From contig JADNRZ010000006.1 of NCBI GenBank assembly GCA_015501605.1, positions 930,001-994,000 on the forward strand: a stretch of 64,000 bases of DNA, written 5' to 3'. The notes below the pieces were generated by a model that saw nothing but the letters and a program-made list of their open reading frames with translations, ran no database searches and had not been told where the DNA came from. Positions 44,834 to 56,080 of the stretch are shown here, one piece after another (position 1 is the first letter of the stretch; each line of letters opens with the position of its first letter). The position numbers and the translations under genes were made by a program. The stretch is from Panaeolus papilionaceus. Lineage: Eukaryota > Basidiomycota > Agaricomycetes > Agaricales.

Positions 44834-46481
44834 ATGTCCTCCACATCTTCTCTGCTAACACATTTTCCATTGGCATTCATAACCTTGAGTTCACTCAGAA
44901 TATGGATATCGCTACTGGATGTATATGATGTCTTTAGACACAGCCAGGTGCTTTCATCCCCTGTGACGTCGTATTCGCAATGTAGGCCATTAATGTCCAA
45001 TACATTTGTTGGGTTGAACTAAACCGTATATTAGTACAGGAAGGAATATACCTTTTCAATCATGGAATAGACCCCTATGCTGGGGGATCATTTCGACACG
45101 TATGTCCTCTCAATCTAGCAGAGAATTTTCTCCTAACTCATCGTCAGTCACCGTTACTGTTGTCCCTGTTTACGACTATTCTGCCAACATCTCGACGTGC
45201 ATCGTCAGTTTTGTGGACACTTACAGATATACTAGGTGCCTGGATGCTGGTTCGAATATGGAGAGCGCGCCAAAACGTGAAGAGCAGTTGGCGAGACTCG
45301 CTCATCGCGACAACGTGAGGCCCATATTAAATGCTCAGAGTATATAGCATGCTAACGTCAATCACCAGTTACCTATTTAACCCGTATTTATTCCTTCCTT
45401 CTCTCGCCCTATCCACATCTACACTTGAAAATGCGGTCATCCTGGGCGCAGTTCTGTCTGCTTGCCGAGGTATGGCCTAGTATACCCTCACAATCACCCT
45501 GTATTGACACTGGACATAGGCAGAACCGCACAATCGCTATTCTTATTAGCACTTTCAATGCACCTGTCCCTCAATTCTGTTGTAATACTTCTACCAGTGG
45601 TTTTGCTATTGATAGGGGATCCTCATTCTCACCTGGCATCACCGCAACCAACACCAGCTACATTCAAAAGGATCGGAGCTATTTTGGCCCAATTCCTTTT
45701 CTATGCGACAACACTTGCTGCCATCTCAACCCTAGTGGTCAATAACTTCTCCTGGGTACCGCAAACATGGGGCGCAACGTATGTCTTCTCGTCTGCTTCT
45801 GGGGCCCATGACTAAGTCACATCCTCCATCAAGTCTGACACTGCCTGATCTACAACCCAACACTGGCCTTTGGTGGTACTTCTTTACTGAAATGTTCGAT
45901 CACTTCAGACCCTTCTTCCTCATGGTCTTTTCAGTAAGGTTATCAGCTTTGTCTGTTTATAGCTACCACTTATCTTGCTATAGAGCCACCTCCTGATCTA
46001 CGTTGCACCAATTACTATCAAATTTCAGTAAGATGCCTGTTTCCGGTCCCCAATTTCATCCTCTAACAGCCATTATTAGGTATGACCCTTTATTTGCCAC
46101 CTTCATTCTCCTCGGTATATTGGGCACATTCAAACCATACGCCACCCTCTCCGATCCTGGACTGTTTTTTAGCATGATCTCTATCTTCCCAGAACTTTAC
46201 ACTTGTAAGCATAATATCATCGAACGTATACTTTGATTGATTGCTCTTTAGATCTCCGACACCCTATTGTCACTGCTCTGCTTCATCTTCACGCAGCCCT
46301 TCTCATGCCACTTTTCAACCACATTTGGCTGGCCCAAGGAACAGGCAATGCGAATTTCTTCTATGCAACAACTCTAGTGTTCGCATGTGCAAATGCTGCT
46401 GGGTTGGTCGATTGCATCTGGGCAGGCATGAGGCTTCCCATTGGGCAATCTGGGGACAAATATGAAGTCGTACAGGAATAA
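44834..46481 (+). CDS. GPI transamidase subunit PIG-U/Gab1 (CDC91)
   Basis: Nine exons encode 412 residues of a polytopic ER membrane protein. The N-terminal signature is LSSPVTSYSQLQEGIYLFN then HGIDPYAGGSFRHSPLLLSL. ATTYLFNPYLFLPSLALS follows. The most conserved PIG-U block is PDLQPNTGLWWYFFTEMFDH with FRPFFLMVF, then PITIKFQYDPLF and LHAALLMPLFNHIWLAQGTG, NANFFYATTLVF. The intron after VTSYSQ uses the acceptor attag (45034), since the one 6 bp later creates a stop. PIG-U is one of five subunits of the GPI transamidase, which attaches GPI anchors to proteins in the ER lumen. The exon lengths sum to an open frame. The stop lies 10 bp from the stop of the cysteine synthase gene. Confidence 0.94.
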
Positions 46482-46491
46482 GCTAATTTTA

Positions 46492-48707
46492 CTACTCGGC
46501 GGTAGTTCTTCCTTGCTGTAATAGATCTTCAACAATGCTGGTATCAATAGGTATGCCCGCCTTGTGCAAGTATTCGTCGTTCCTGCAGATTTCCATGGTT
46601 AGTTAAAATCATAGCTGGTCCCTTTGTAAACGACCTACCAGAACTAGCATCGTTGAAGGGTCGGTTAGTAAAGTCTTCCATATAATCAAACAAGGTTGAA
46701 GATTCAGCTTACCTTAGAATAATGTCTCGTTCCAGAGTCACACCTGAAAAAGTCAAATGAGTGGAATAGTGGTGCTCAGATGGGTCATACATACAATATG
46801 GTCACGACCGTATTTTCCCTTGTTGCAGGCCATTGCTGCTTTTGAATAAGCTTAACACACGCCATTAGGTTGCAAGCACTGCTCGACCCTAAGAACAAAC
46901 CATCGTGCTTGACGAGATATCGTGACATGGCCACTGCCTCGGCGTCAGTGATCCTGAATGGAATTAGTTGGTACGCTCTGATACATTCCAGGTGTTCATG
47001 GCTTACCTGAAGGCATCGTTCAGTATGGGGAGTGCGAGCTCGATATTTTGAGTCAGACGATTAATGCCGCTGTTATCGTTTATCAGTGCACATTCTGCAT
47101 GAGAGAAAGAGACAGGACGTACATTCCTTCAACGACGGTGTCCACCTGGTGCCTTCTTTTCGTTCCCTCTGCTTCCCTTTTATCGAACATAACACCAAAT
47201 TTTACCTTGTTGAGTAAACCGCTTCCATCTGGATCGGCAATTGCAACAATAATGTCCTCGTTCATCGATTTAAGATATTGCCCAGTGCCCGCAACTGTAC
47301 CACCCGTTCCTAGACACAGGGAACATTTTCAGCAAAAATAAAAGGGAAAGAAGAAGTGAATGGTGTCTGCCAGGTCTAACCTGCCCCTGCAACAAATGCG
47401 TCGACGCGTCCGCTCGTTTGCTGCCAGATTTCGGGGCCCGTTCCATTGAAATGTGCGTCGAAATTACTTCTGTTCTGTTTGAATCTAGTTGATTAAGAGC
47501 TTGTTAAAACCATCAAACAGCTCTTTTACCTCGAATTGATCTGCGAAAAAGCCCCTTCGCCCGGCGATATGTGTTACATCGTCTTCAACATCCGCAACAT
47601 CGAAGTCTACGTGTTGAGGCGGAATACTAACGATCACTGTATGGGAAGGGGTTTCGAAGCCACGGGATGGTAGTGTTTTGTCCGACAAGCTCTCCTCCAC
47701 TGAGTCCTCATGTCCAAATTGTTTGGCACGGAGACGAGCAAGGTTCTGACAAGACCCTTGAGATATGGACATGTAACCCAAGGGAAGTTAACCTACAACA
47801 TACTAAAGGCACGCGATGAGTATTGTACATACTTGAGTTCGCTGACAAAGTGTGTACCTGTTTCTTGTCGACGATGCTAGCCGGTCGAACACGTTCTACT
47901 TCTGCACCGAGAGCTTGAAGTGCTTTAACCTTTTCTTCTGCCACATCATCCGGCATGATTATAGCTTTTGGTGATCAGACTAGTCGTTCAATAATTTGCA
48001 GAAGAATGGCATACTTGTGTCGTATCCTCTGCCAAACGGCTTCCCGGTCAGATAGGGTACTGAATATCGAAAGTCTCCTCACTTTGCACGGGCAATTGTG
48101 GCGATAGAAATGCCAGTTGAACCAACAGTCCCTTCAAAAATCCTGGACTTTGTATGTGGCCGCAAGTAGCCCTTTTTCTCGGCATCGTTTATCACTGAAA
48201 TCAAACCCTCAGAATAAAATGACAAGCATGTCAAGTGGGATAACAGACTTTGCAATGCAACTCGATCCTTTACGCTTCCTCCGGGGTTCAAGAACTAAGC
48301 AGGTATGTATGCATTATGCTGTCGCTCATCATAGGATAAAATCGAACACACCTCTGCCTTCCCAAGGATTTCGACTCCAAGAGCGTCACTTAAAGAATTG
48401 ATTCGAACAAGTGGGGTATTTCCTAGTAGAGTTTAGGTTTCTCCAAGGTCAGTACATATATCCACTGCCCACCGATAAGCCCAGCGACACCATCTACGAT
48501 CTCATTACTCCTCAATTCAATTGGGCGGCGTGTAAAGTGTTCCAGTTGTTCTTTCCTTTTGCGCCTTTGAGTCCGACGAATATATTCAGTGGTTGTAAGC
48601 GAAAGTGAAAAGCCAATCAAAATCCCAAGTAGGAGTTGGCGGGTTGCAAACTTTCGTGAAGGCCACGAAAAAAGTGATTGTAGGTAAGAAGTTGGTACCC
48701 AGGCCAT
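46492..48707 (-). CDS. Membrane-anchored cysteine synthase-like PLP enzyme (cysteine synthase 2 / Mcy1 type)
   Basis: The protein starts [20 protein letters not shown], followed by one hydrophobic helix ([20 protein letters not shown]) and a basic stretch ([10 protein letters not shown]): an N-terminal anchor. The PLP fold-type II core follows with [33 protein letters not shown] (Schiff-base Lys), [35 protein letters not shown] and [25 protein letters not shown] and [13 protein letters not shown] close the fold. A long insertion (about residues 260-310, acidic, with [13 protein letters not shown]) separates the halves, as in the fungal cysteine synthase 2 group, whose yeast member Mcy1 sits on the mitochondrial outer membrane. 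The family makes cysteine from O-acetylserine, but activity of this branch is uncertain. Several short introns. Confidence 0.9.
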
Positions 48708-49040
48708 TTTGCGAGTCCCAAGTTTATATAGCCTTATGGGCCGTTTATGCCTGTTAGATAGACGACTAGTAGAGAGAATAATATCTAACAACTCATATGA
48801 AAAGCTCTCACGCATCTCCATAAGAGTCATCAAAAATGATCGTCAATGTTTTTGTCCTCTTCCGAGTCTCTGTTGTACTTTTTCAGATGAAGAACAACAA
48901 ATGATATCGTTGCCTTGACTAGTCTTGTCATTATGGGAGACTAATTAGATGTCAGCGGTCGCCTGCACCCACAATGGTATAAATACAGCAACGACAGGTG
49001 CAACTGAGATTCTTATCGACCTTAAGTACCTCAAGATCTC

Positions 49041-51011
49041 ATGTCTGCTCGTCAAGTACGTATTTCCTCCAAAACTTACCCTTCTCTTGCAATTTATAAC
49101 GTTTATCTGAATACCCCACAATCAGTCACCGCAATGGCCACCAAGCCCTTGGACCTCGCACTCAACGTTAAACAACCCGTTGCCAGAGAGTGGAGATCCT
49201 CTCCAGAAGTGTGTTGACCTCGCGATGCAGTATGACGAACATCTGTTTCGAACCTGGAACGCTGAAATTCAGAACCTGTTGATTTTTGTCAGTGTGATGC
49301 AGTTGTGTTGTAGCCAAATTCTGATCAAGGTTGAATAGGCTGGTTTGTTTTCAGGCATCGTCACAGCATTCGCGATAGAAGTTGGAAGGGATCTCAAAGA
49401 GGAACCAGCTGAAGCCACTACTTTCATCCTCGCCCAGCTGGCTTCCCATTTGATGTCAAACGTCTCGTCACAGTTGCCGCTACAGTTGCCCAAGGACGCC
49501 CTTGACCCATTTTCCATCTCAAAGCAGAACTTACGCTACAATCTCTTCATTTACATCAGCCTAATCCTAGGGCTATCAACTGCGCTAGTTGGCATTCTTT
49601 GCCTTCAATGGTTACGGGAATTCGATCACCACGAACACCTCTCCAACGCTGACGTTCTCAAGCTGCGTCAAGTCAAATTTGAGGGTCTCCGCAAGTGGCG
49701 CGTTCCCCAAGTTATGAGTGCCTTGCCGCTTTTGCTACAGGTCGCTCTCGTTTGCTTTTTTGTCGGCCTGATCGATTGGCTGAGTGCTCGGGACATGAGA
49801 ATGGCCATTGGAGTTGGTGCTGTCATTGGCGCTGCGGGTTTGGTCCTGTTGGCAACGACCGTCCTGCCAGTCATCTACAGTTGCCTTCGTTGTTTCCGCC
49901 CAGCGTCGGAGACGGCTGCAGAGTGCCCATACAAGTCACCTCAATCCTGGCTCGCTTTCAAACTCTTTACACTGCCATTCGCTGCGATCGATTGGCTCTC
50001 CCCCAAGTCCGATCACGGTCCCAATGCTGCCACTGGGCGCAAGTTTATGGAAAACCTCTATAAGACCACTAGTTGGTCAGCATTTGACAAGGCCTGGCAG
50101 TATCACCAGAGAATGTCCCTTGATGTACCTCTAGTATGGCTCGCAGAAACATTTGCCGATCATCTTGATTCGATGACCGCGATTCTTACGAGTGCCAGGC
50201 GAGGCAATACTAGTGTTGCCTGGAGCTTCAGCGACCGCCTACAATCAAATCCAAAGAAAGAAAACGCACCTCTCAACGATTTACAGGGGGAAGTTAAAGA
50301 GCTTGCTCGTGATCTCGCTTGCTATCATGCTCTGACCCACCACATCGATAAACACGAAAACGTCAGAAACAACCTGGATGTCTTCAAGTATGTCACCGAG
50401 CTCTACATCCGCATCTCAAACACGATGAACGCAGGTGTTACTCTGCCATTTCAATACGCGACAGAGATTAAACCACCGATTCTCCGGCGAGAATTTGACC
50501 CAGCTCACCAAGTTCCACTGGGTACGCGGCACATACACAGTACTTGTTTCACTGTCTTAAATTCTTTGTAGAACTCAAATTACAGCTCCTCTCAACGCTT
50601 CAAAAAGCACTTGTTTCTCCTCGACGTGATTTGGACAAGGAGAGCGACGCCTTTTGGGAGATACTCGTGCATTTTGTCAACGACTCCAGTGTTAGCAATG
50701 CAACAGAGATATCCAAGCTCGTCAGCATTCTGGACCGAATATTTATACCCTCAACAAGATGGGTGGATAGTCAGACAAAGCGAATCCTATTCTCGAAAGG
50801 TTTACTCAAGGTCATGTACGCAGTGTACTATTTCAAAGCCAAACGTACAAACATCTTGAAGATTTTTGACTCGATCAGCTTCAAGGAATGTATGAACATT
50901 ATTGTCGACAACTTTCAAGGGGATCGTCCCCACCCGCTTCGGGACACAACTTGGAACCAGTTTTTAACAAAACATGGACTGGATAGTCGGTATATCCCAC
51001 CCGCAATGTAA
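49041..51011 (+). CDS. DUF6535 transmembrane protein
   Basis: Four exons (49041-49055, 49126-49287, 49339-50521, 50572-51011) give 599 residues. The first exon encodes only MSARQ. The DUF6535 region is recognisable: FRTWNAEIQNLLIFAGLFSG, IVTAFAIEV, then NLFIYISLILGLSTALVGIL and CLQWLREF. Further helices are LLLQVALVCFFVGLIDWL and AVIGAAGLVLLATTVLPVIY, four in total within the first half. The C-terminal 350 residues are soluble and helical. This family is expanded in Agaricomycetes and has no known function. It faces the cysteine synthase gene across a 333-bp divergent gap. Confidence 0.88.
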
Positions 51012-51413
51012 TATAATGGATCTAGGAGAGATAGTGGGCCTATATCGGTGTCACTACATCCATGATACCATTTTACTGAACAGCTCTACTTTAGATTCAC
51101 TCCAATAATATCGTGTATTCCGGGTATCGTTTCGTCCTTAATTACATCCGAGAAAAACTATGAACAGTCGCTTCGCCTTACAAAGCGCACTTGAATAGGG
51201 TGCTCCCCATAATTAGCGCAAGGCAAAACTTTGAGCTTGTTACAGTTCGCTGTTTCACGAGCGCTCGGCATGATAGCGTGTAATCGGAGGGTCAACAGGA
51301 AAGAAATATATTTACTGTATACATGTACCATACGCCGCGTATTGCAGTCGAATTTATGAGATTGGAACTACTGTTTGACTTGGAGGGTGTAGGTTCGCAT
51401 ATTGGCAGGCGCT
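51012..51413. other. Short intergenic region, convergent 3' flanks
   Basis: This stretch lies between the stops of the DUF6535 gene and the small minus-strand gene. Nothing else is seen. Confidence 0.5.
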
Positions 51414-51813
51414 TCATTTAAGAAAGAACACTTTGGAACCGAATATCTGACGGGATTTCTGCTTACCGCCCAGGCACGGTCTTGAATCGCCCCCAACGAG
51501 GGTACTCCCAGTCGACAACAGACTGGACTTGTCATCAAATCTGCCCCATTTGGTTCTCCATCCTCGTCGCAATGCGTCCCAAGCCATTCTTACAATCCTT
51601 CGTCTTTGGGGCTGTTTTGCCTCATTTTTTGCTTTGTTTGCCTGGGCACTTTTGACGAAGTTTAGTTTGTCCGTCAAAATTTGCGAGTATGATTCTGTGC
51701 ATATTCCGTCTTAGGAAAGCCCATAAAATCAGAATGCTGTACGCACCGAGTCTGTGGTTAACCATCTCTTTGATGACTCGTGCAAAATCCGGCACAAATG
51801 GGTCGTAATTCAT
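51414..51813 (-). CDS. Small basic protein, unknown function
   Basis: Two exons (51813-51747 and 51694-51414) give 115 residues in an unbroken frame. The N-terminus MNYDPFVPDFARVIKEMVNH then RLESYSQILTDKLNF looks helical. A basic segment (NKAKNEAKQPQRRRIVRMAW then DALRRGWRTKWGRF) follows. The C-terminus is Ser/Gly/Lys-rich, ending GSKVFFLK. No domain is recognised. The intron has a consensus donor (gtgcgt) and a cacag acceptor. It may be lineage-specific. Confidence 0.5.
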
Positions 51814-52167
51814 ACTGACAATGTGTGTTATTCGAAGGGCGTGTTGTATGGTATCTGTGGATGGCTACAAAAAGCGAGCCATCCTGGTGTATATAAAGCA
51901 CCATCGCCCATTCATTTCGATACCACCAGTCTAGATCGAGCTAAGTGGACGGTGTTATCTCCTGTTTCACTCAGCGTTAGTGGCTTTGCTCGTAACCTAA
52001 CAGTAGATAGGCTTTTCCAATTTATTCAGCTAAACCATTTGATACATTGGTACAGTAGTCCATATCGACATAAAGACGTCAGAGATCATCAGATACTTGT
52101 GGTAGTTCAAATGTTACGATTACAATGCATACCCAAGTGTTAAATTACAGAACATAACCACTCAACT
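51814..52167. other. Short intergenic region
   Basis: This is the promoter side of the small minus-strand gene and the 3' flank of the CUE gene. The open frame at 51754-52143 (plus) has no family signature and is antisense to the small gene's first exon. Confidence 0.4.
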
Positions 52168-53660
52168 CTACTTCTTGGCAGCCTGAGTCCCGGGAGTGCT
52201 GGAACTGGGAGCATCGTCCTCGAATGGGTTCTCCGCATACTCCAGGTCGTCATCACTGTCATATCCGCTGCTCGATATAGCGCCTGATGTTGCAGGGGAT
52301 TGAGGGAGCAAGGAGACTGGTTTCTTCGGCAATAAACCAAATCTGCCTGATTAAATATACCTTAGCAGACGTCAGTCACATCTTGCATCCAAACTCACCT
52401 GCATCAAATGGAGCTCCAGAGCTTGTCGCGGGAGGAGGGGAGGGGAGAGCGCTAATGGTCTCGGCTGGTGGCGTAACTACTGTTTTAGTAACAGGGGTAG
52501 GACTCGGGGCTAGAGGTCAGTGAGTAGGAGTGCGGGTATTATGACAGCGGGTTGTCTCACATGCTATAGTTGCAGGGGGCGGAGAGTCGTCACCGACATC
52601 GTACCCTTTGTTCGTGGCTGTGGTGACTGGTGGACTAGTTCGGGGAGGCGACGCTGCTATAGGCCTTTGGCGTTCTGCTGGCGACGGATTTGGGTCATAG
52701 TAGGTGGCGTTACTTTGTATATTTGATGAGGCAGGTGCCGCGGATGGAGGGGACTGTCTTTGGGAAGGGTCAGGGTTACTCGACGATGGGATGGGCCTAA
52801 GTGTCAACGTCAGATATGGATTGGCTCAAGCATTGTGATAAGTACGTACCGTCCTTGATCGAGTTCCTGGATCTTAGCTTTAACCTTGCTGAATATTGTT
52901 CCGAAGGTTTTTTTACCAGCTAGACAGAAGTTGTTGAGGCGATAAGTATAAAGAGTGGGACACTTGAAACATACTCTCAGCGATCTTGGTAAATTGTTCC
53001 TGAATATCCTGCATTGTCTTGTCCGCCTGGGTAGATTGAGGAGAGGTAGACTGCCCAGGAGGGGTCCACCCTTGTTGATGAGTACGGCCTGATTGATAGA
53101 CTGCGGGGGGTCGTTGATTTCCCTGATTAGCTTGAAGCCATGCCTGTTCTTCCTGCTGCTCCTGCATAACCAGAGAACGAGCGAACTGCTCGTCGAGTTC
53201 TTCCTGTGTCTGCGAGGACTTAAGATGATGACATATGCAAAGGTATATAAGTCATATGCCTACAAGAGTGGGGCGGGATTGGGTCTCCGGTTGTGCTGCG
53301 GTTGGTGGTTCACTCTTGTAATTGGGATCGCCCATGGTGAGGAGCATATCAATAGCACGGTCCTGATTTCCACCAACGGAATCCAGGACAGAGAGCCTTT
53401 ATCAAAATCAGCAACACCCTATACTAACCTTTTGAAACTTACAAGACTAGATCGTCATAATCTGGAAACATAGACTTCAACGCAGAGACTCTAGGATCTG
53501 ATGGCTGTTCAGGAGCTGGTGCCTGTTGTGGGGTCATGTCCAACGTATCCTGCTGTACTGTCGTTGGTATACTCGTTGTTGATGAAGCAGCAGGTAATGA
53601 AGCTTCATCGTTAGAATTACTCGTCGGGTTAGCAGAACCAGCTGCGATGTTGTCAGTCAT
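52168..53660 (-). CDS. CUE-domain (ubiquitin-binding) protein, Cue5-like
   Basis: The protein starts MTDNIAAGSANPTSNS. The CUE domain reads DPRVSALKSMFPDYDDLVLQ joined across an intron to SVLDSVGGNQDRAIDMLLTM, with MFP and the terminal LL motif that bind ubiquitin. It is followed by GDPNY. A helical region (QTQEELDEQFARSLVMQEQQ) and KTFGTIFSKVKAKIQELDQG follow. The long Pro/Ser-rich C-terminal half carries NATYYDPNPSP and ends DDLEYAENPFEDDAPSSSTP. Yeast Cue5 is an autophagy receptor that links ubiquitinated aggregates to Atg8; an equivalent role is possible but not shown. The gene is divergent from 53846, with a 185-bp gap. Confidence 0.86.
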
Positions 53661-53845
53661 TGTGGTTATGGATGTAAGTAAAGATCTATAATTGGACTCG
53701 CAAGCAACAATTGATAAAGGAACCCATCAGCACTGCCATCGGGTAGTGACGAAGTGACGACGCGTGATTATCATTAATACATGTCACACCTGTTTAAATA
53801 TTTAAACGCGTCTTTCTTCGCTTTGTAGTTCAACTTCACCTCCCC

Positions 53846-55599
53846 ATGGATTCAACCAAAGGAGACTCAGATGCCTCAGTGCCAGAAATGTCTAGGTCTC
53901 TTAAACAAATTATCGATAACAATTTCGAAGAGGCAGAATTCGATAAAGGGATTGCGATGCTCGAACAACTACGCTCTTGCCACCACGTTCCCTCGATGTA
54001 CGTGTTTGAGAGCGTTATATGATTATTTTTCTCTGAAAAGGTTGCTAGTGCACATATTTTGCACCTGATATACATTGCGCTACATCCTGTCAAAGACATA
54101 CAATTGAATGCCACAGGGCTGGAGGAAGAAGAAATATATGACCCCAAAATTCTTGTCATGTCTTCTCCTCGTAAACTCGTGAAACAAACAAAATCTCGCC
54201 GCGTCCTTTCTGCAGTTGCAGTAGTTGCTGCTCAGAAGCTCCTTTCTGCTTTCGTTCGAACAAATCCTCCCGTATCTCTGGCAGCCGCTCTACCTTTTTA
54301 TCCCGACGTGACACTCGACACACCTTTCGAACTAGAGCTTGTGGATAGTGTAATATTTCTTCAAGTAAAGGCCTTGAGAGACAACAGCAAAAGTTGTTGG
54401 GACCTGGTCAAAACAGGTGCACTTGAACAAGCCAAAAGAGCGTACCCCACCTCGGTAAAAACTAAAGGTCGTGCACAACCATCTCGAGGTACCCATGACT
54501 ATTCTACGGTAGATGGGGCAGAGAGTGAAGAAGTTAAACCCGTCGGAGATAATTCTTGGTTCTTACTGGGGTGGTTGCTTGATTTGTTTGAAAAGGACTC
54601 GGATGAAAGGGCGTTGAAGAGTCAGCGTAAGTGTTGTTGATTTTATAACTATCCGAGTCAAACCTCACGCCACTTCAAGCTCGCCATTCTCCGCTGCTAT
54701 TAAAGCAAATTCCTCGTGCACCTCATGGAAGCAATACTCGATGGGACTGCTCTGAACCGCTCAAGGTTATTCTTTATGCGTTTCAACAAACCCAATCTAG
54801 GCGTCAAGCTATGGGCAGACGCTTGCTTATGCTCGTAGGTCTTTTGGGCAATATTTGTGCTCAATACTACTCACTCTGATTCTAGCTCATCGAGTTAACG
54901 CAACTTTCACCAACCCCTTTACTGAGCATGCAGGGACTCCTGACGTCCATTATCACGCGTTTTTCGACGTGTTCCTCTTCTAATACTCCATCCACCAGCG
55001 TCTTGCGGAAAATCATGTCGCAACTTCCATGCGTTCCGTCAGTACTTGCATTTAGGCTGGCTCTTTGCAAGAGAATCCTTCAGGACGCTTTGGTGACTAC
55101 ATCCTCAAGGCCATCGGCTGTCCGCCCTGGCCCCAAACCCCGAGCTCTGACTAGGAAAAGTACCACTTCAACGATTCTAACGGAAGGCGATTCAAAACCG
55201 GAGTCTGCCTCCACCACGACAGTCAACCTCTCCCAGGCAATCCCTCAAATGCCCCCATATGATGAGGTTGTCAAGCTTGCGTTAACGCAAATACCGACGC
55301 GGGTGAAGAAGAGTGACGGCGTGCTAGCAAGTGCTGATTTCTTACTTGGAATGAAGTTTGAAATGCTCTTGGCTTGTGCAACATTGCGTCGCCTGCTAAA
55401 CTCATCTGGTATAGTTGTTCAGCCTGAGGCGCAGGGCGATGTCCACAATGAAAAGGAATGGGTAGAAGCTCTTCAAAATCAAGGGATTCTGGGAGTGCTG
55501 GATACTGCGTTCGGTGGCCCCTTGCCAGTGAACGTGGACGAAGCAGAACGCTCCATTTACGTTAGCACACTCAAGTCCTTCTTTGCGGGACTGACGTGA
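53846..55599 (+). CDS. Conserved-looking hypothetical protein (536 residues)
   Basis: Four exons (53846-54001, 54041-54626, 54680-54834, 54886-55599) sum to an open frame. The first intron is only 39 bp (donor gtgttt), needed to keep the frame. The protein is mainly helical and soluble. Segments include LKQIIDNNFEEAEFDKGIAM, MSSPRKLVKQTKSRRVLSAV, NSWFLLGWLLDLFEKDSDER, PPYDEVVKLALTQIPTRVKK and EKEWVEALQNQGILGVLDTA. It has a disordered Ser/Thr/Arg linker (TTSSRPSAVRPGPKPRALTR). I recognise no domain. The composition and clean splicing point to a real gene, likely found across Agaricomycetes. Confidence 0.75.
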
Positions 55600-55888
55600 T
55601 ATGATACCCAACCATTCCCCTTACTGTATTTTTCTATCTCCGTCTTTATATCTTGCGAGGGAGTAAGTGATGTCTTTTGGGACAGCCAATATAATGTTGC
55701 CAGATGCATCATGCCAGCTAATCATATAAATATGATCATGACTTGCGAACCATCTTGCTGTATTTTTAACCTTGCAAGGGAGCCGTGTTGGTAAGAACGG
55801 ACTAATTTCTAAAGAAGAGTTGATAGAACCCAAAATCCAGCTTCTGGGATCGAAGTGCAGTAAGTTGAGCTTGTTGTAGAACACGAAT

Positions 55889-55890
55889 TA
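55889..55890. repeat. TA target-site duplication, left
   Basis: TA directly precedes CAGTTGACTA and matches the TA after the right end at 58610-58611. Confidence 0.85.
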
Positions 55891-55916
55891 CAGTTGACTA
55901 TCTCATAATGCATACG
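55891..55916 (+). repeat. Left terminal inverted repeat of the pogo-like element
   Basis: 26 bp, exact reverse complement of 58584-58609. Confidence 0.97.
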
Positions 55917-55917
55917 A

Positions 55918-55959
55918 TTCCGCAAGGGATTTTCTGATGCAGGACGAGATTTATGCATG
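55918..55959 (+). repeat. Left subterminal direct repeat
   Basis: This 42-bp stretch starting TTCCGCA and containing GATGCAGGAC and TTTATGCA is repeated in the same orientation at 58536-58578, with a few substitutions and small gaps. Confidence 0.85.
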
Positions 55960-56080
55960 TTGACACTTGTCGCAGGGTGGGACTTACTTGCCATATTTAG
56001 AGAACCCCTGTACTGTCGCTATCAAGTGGCGCATGGCATAGTAGTATTCAGATAATCAGAGTCAATAAAATTTCTAAACT

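Noticed and set aside
49668..50134. Open frames antisense to, or shifted within, the DUF6535 gene
   Set aside because: They are shadows of the long true exon.
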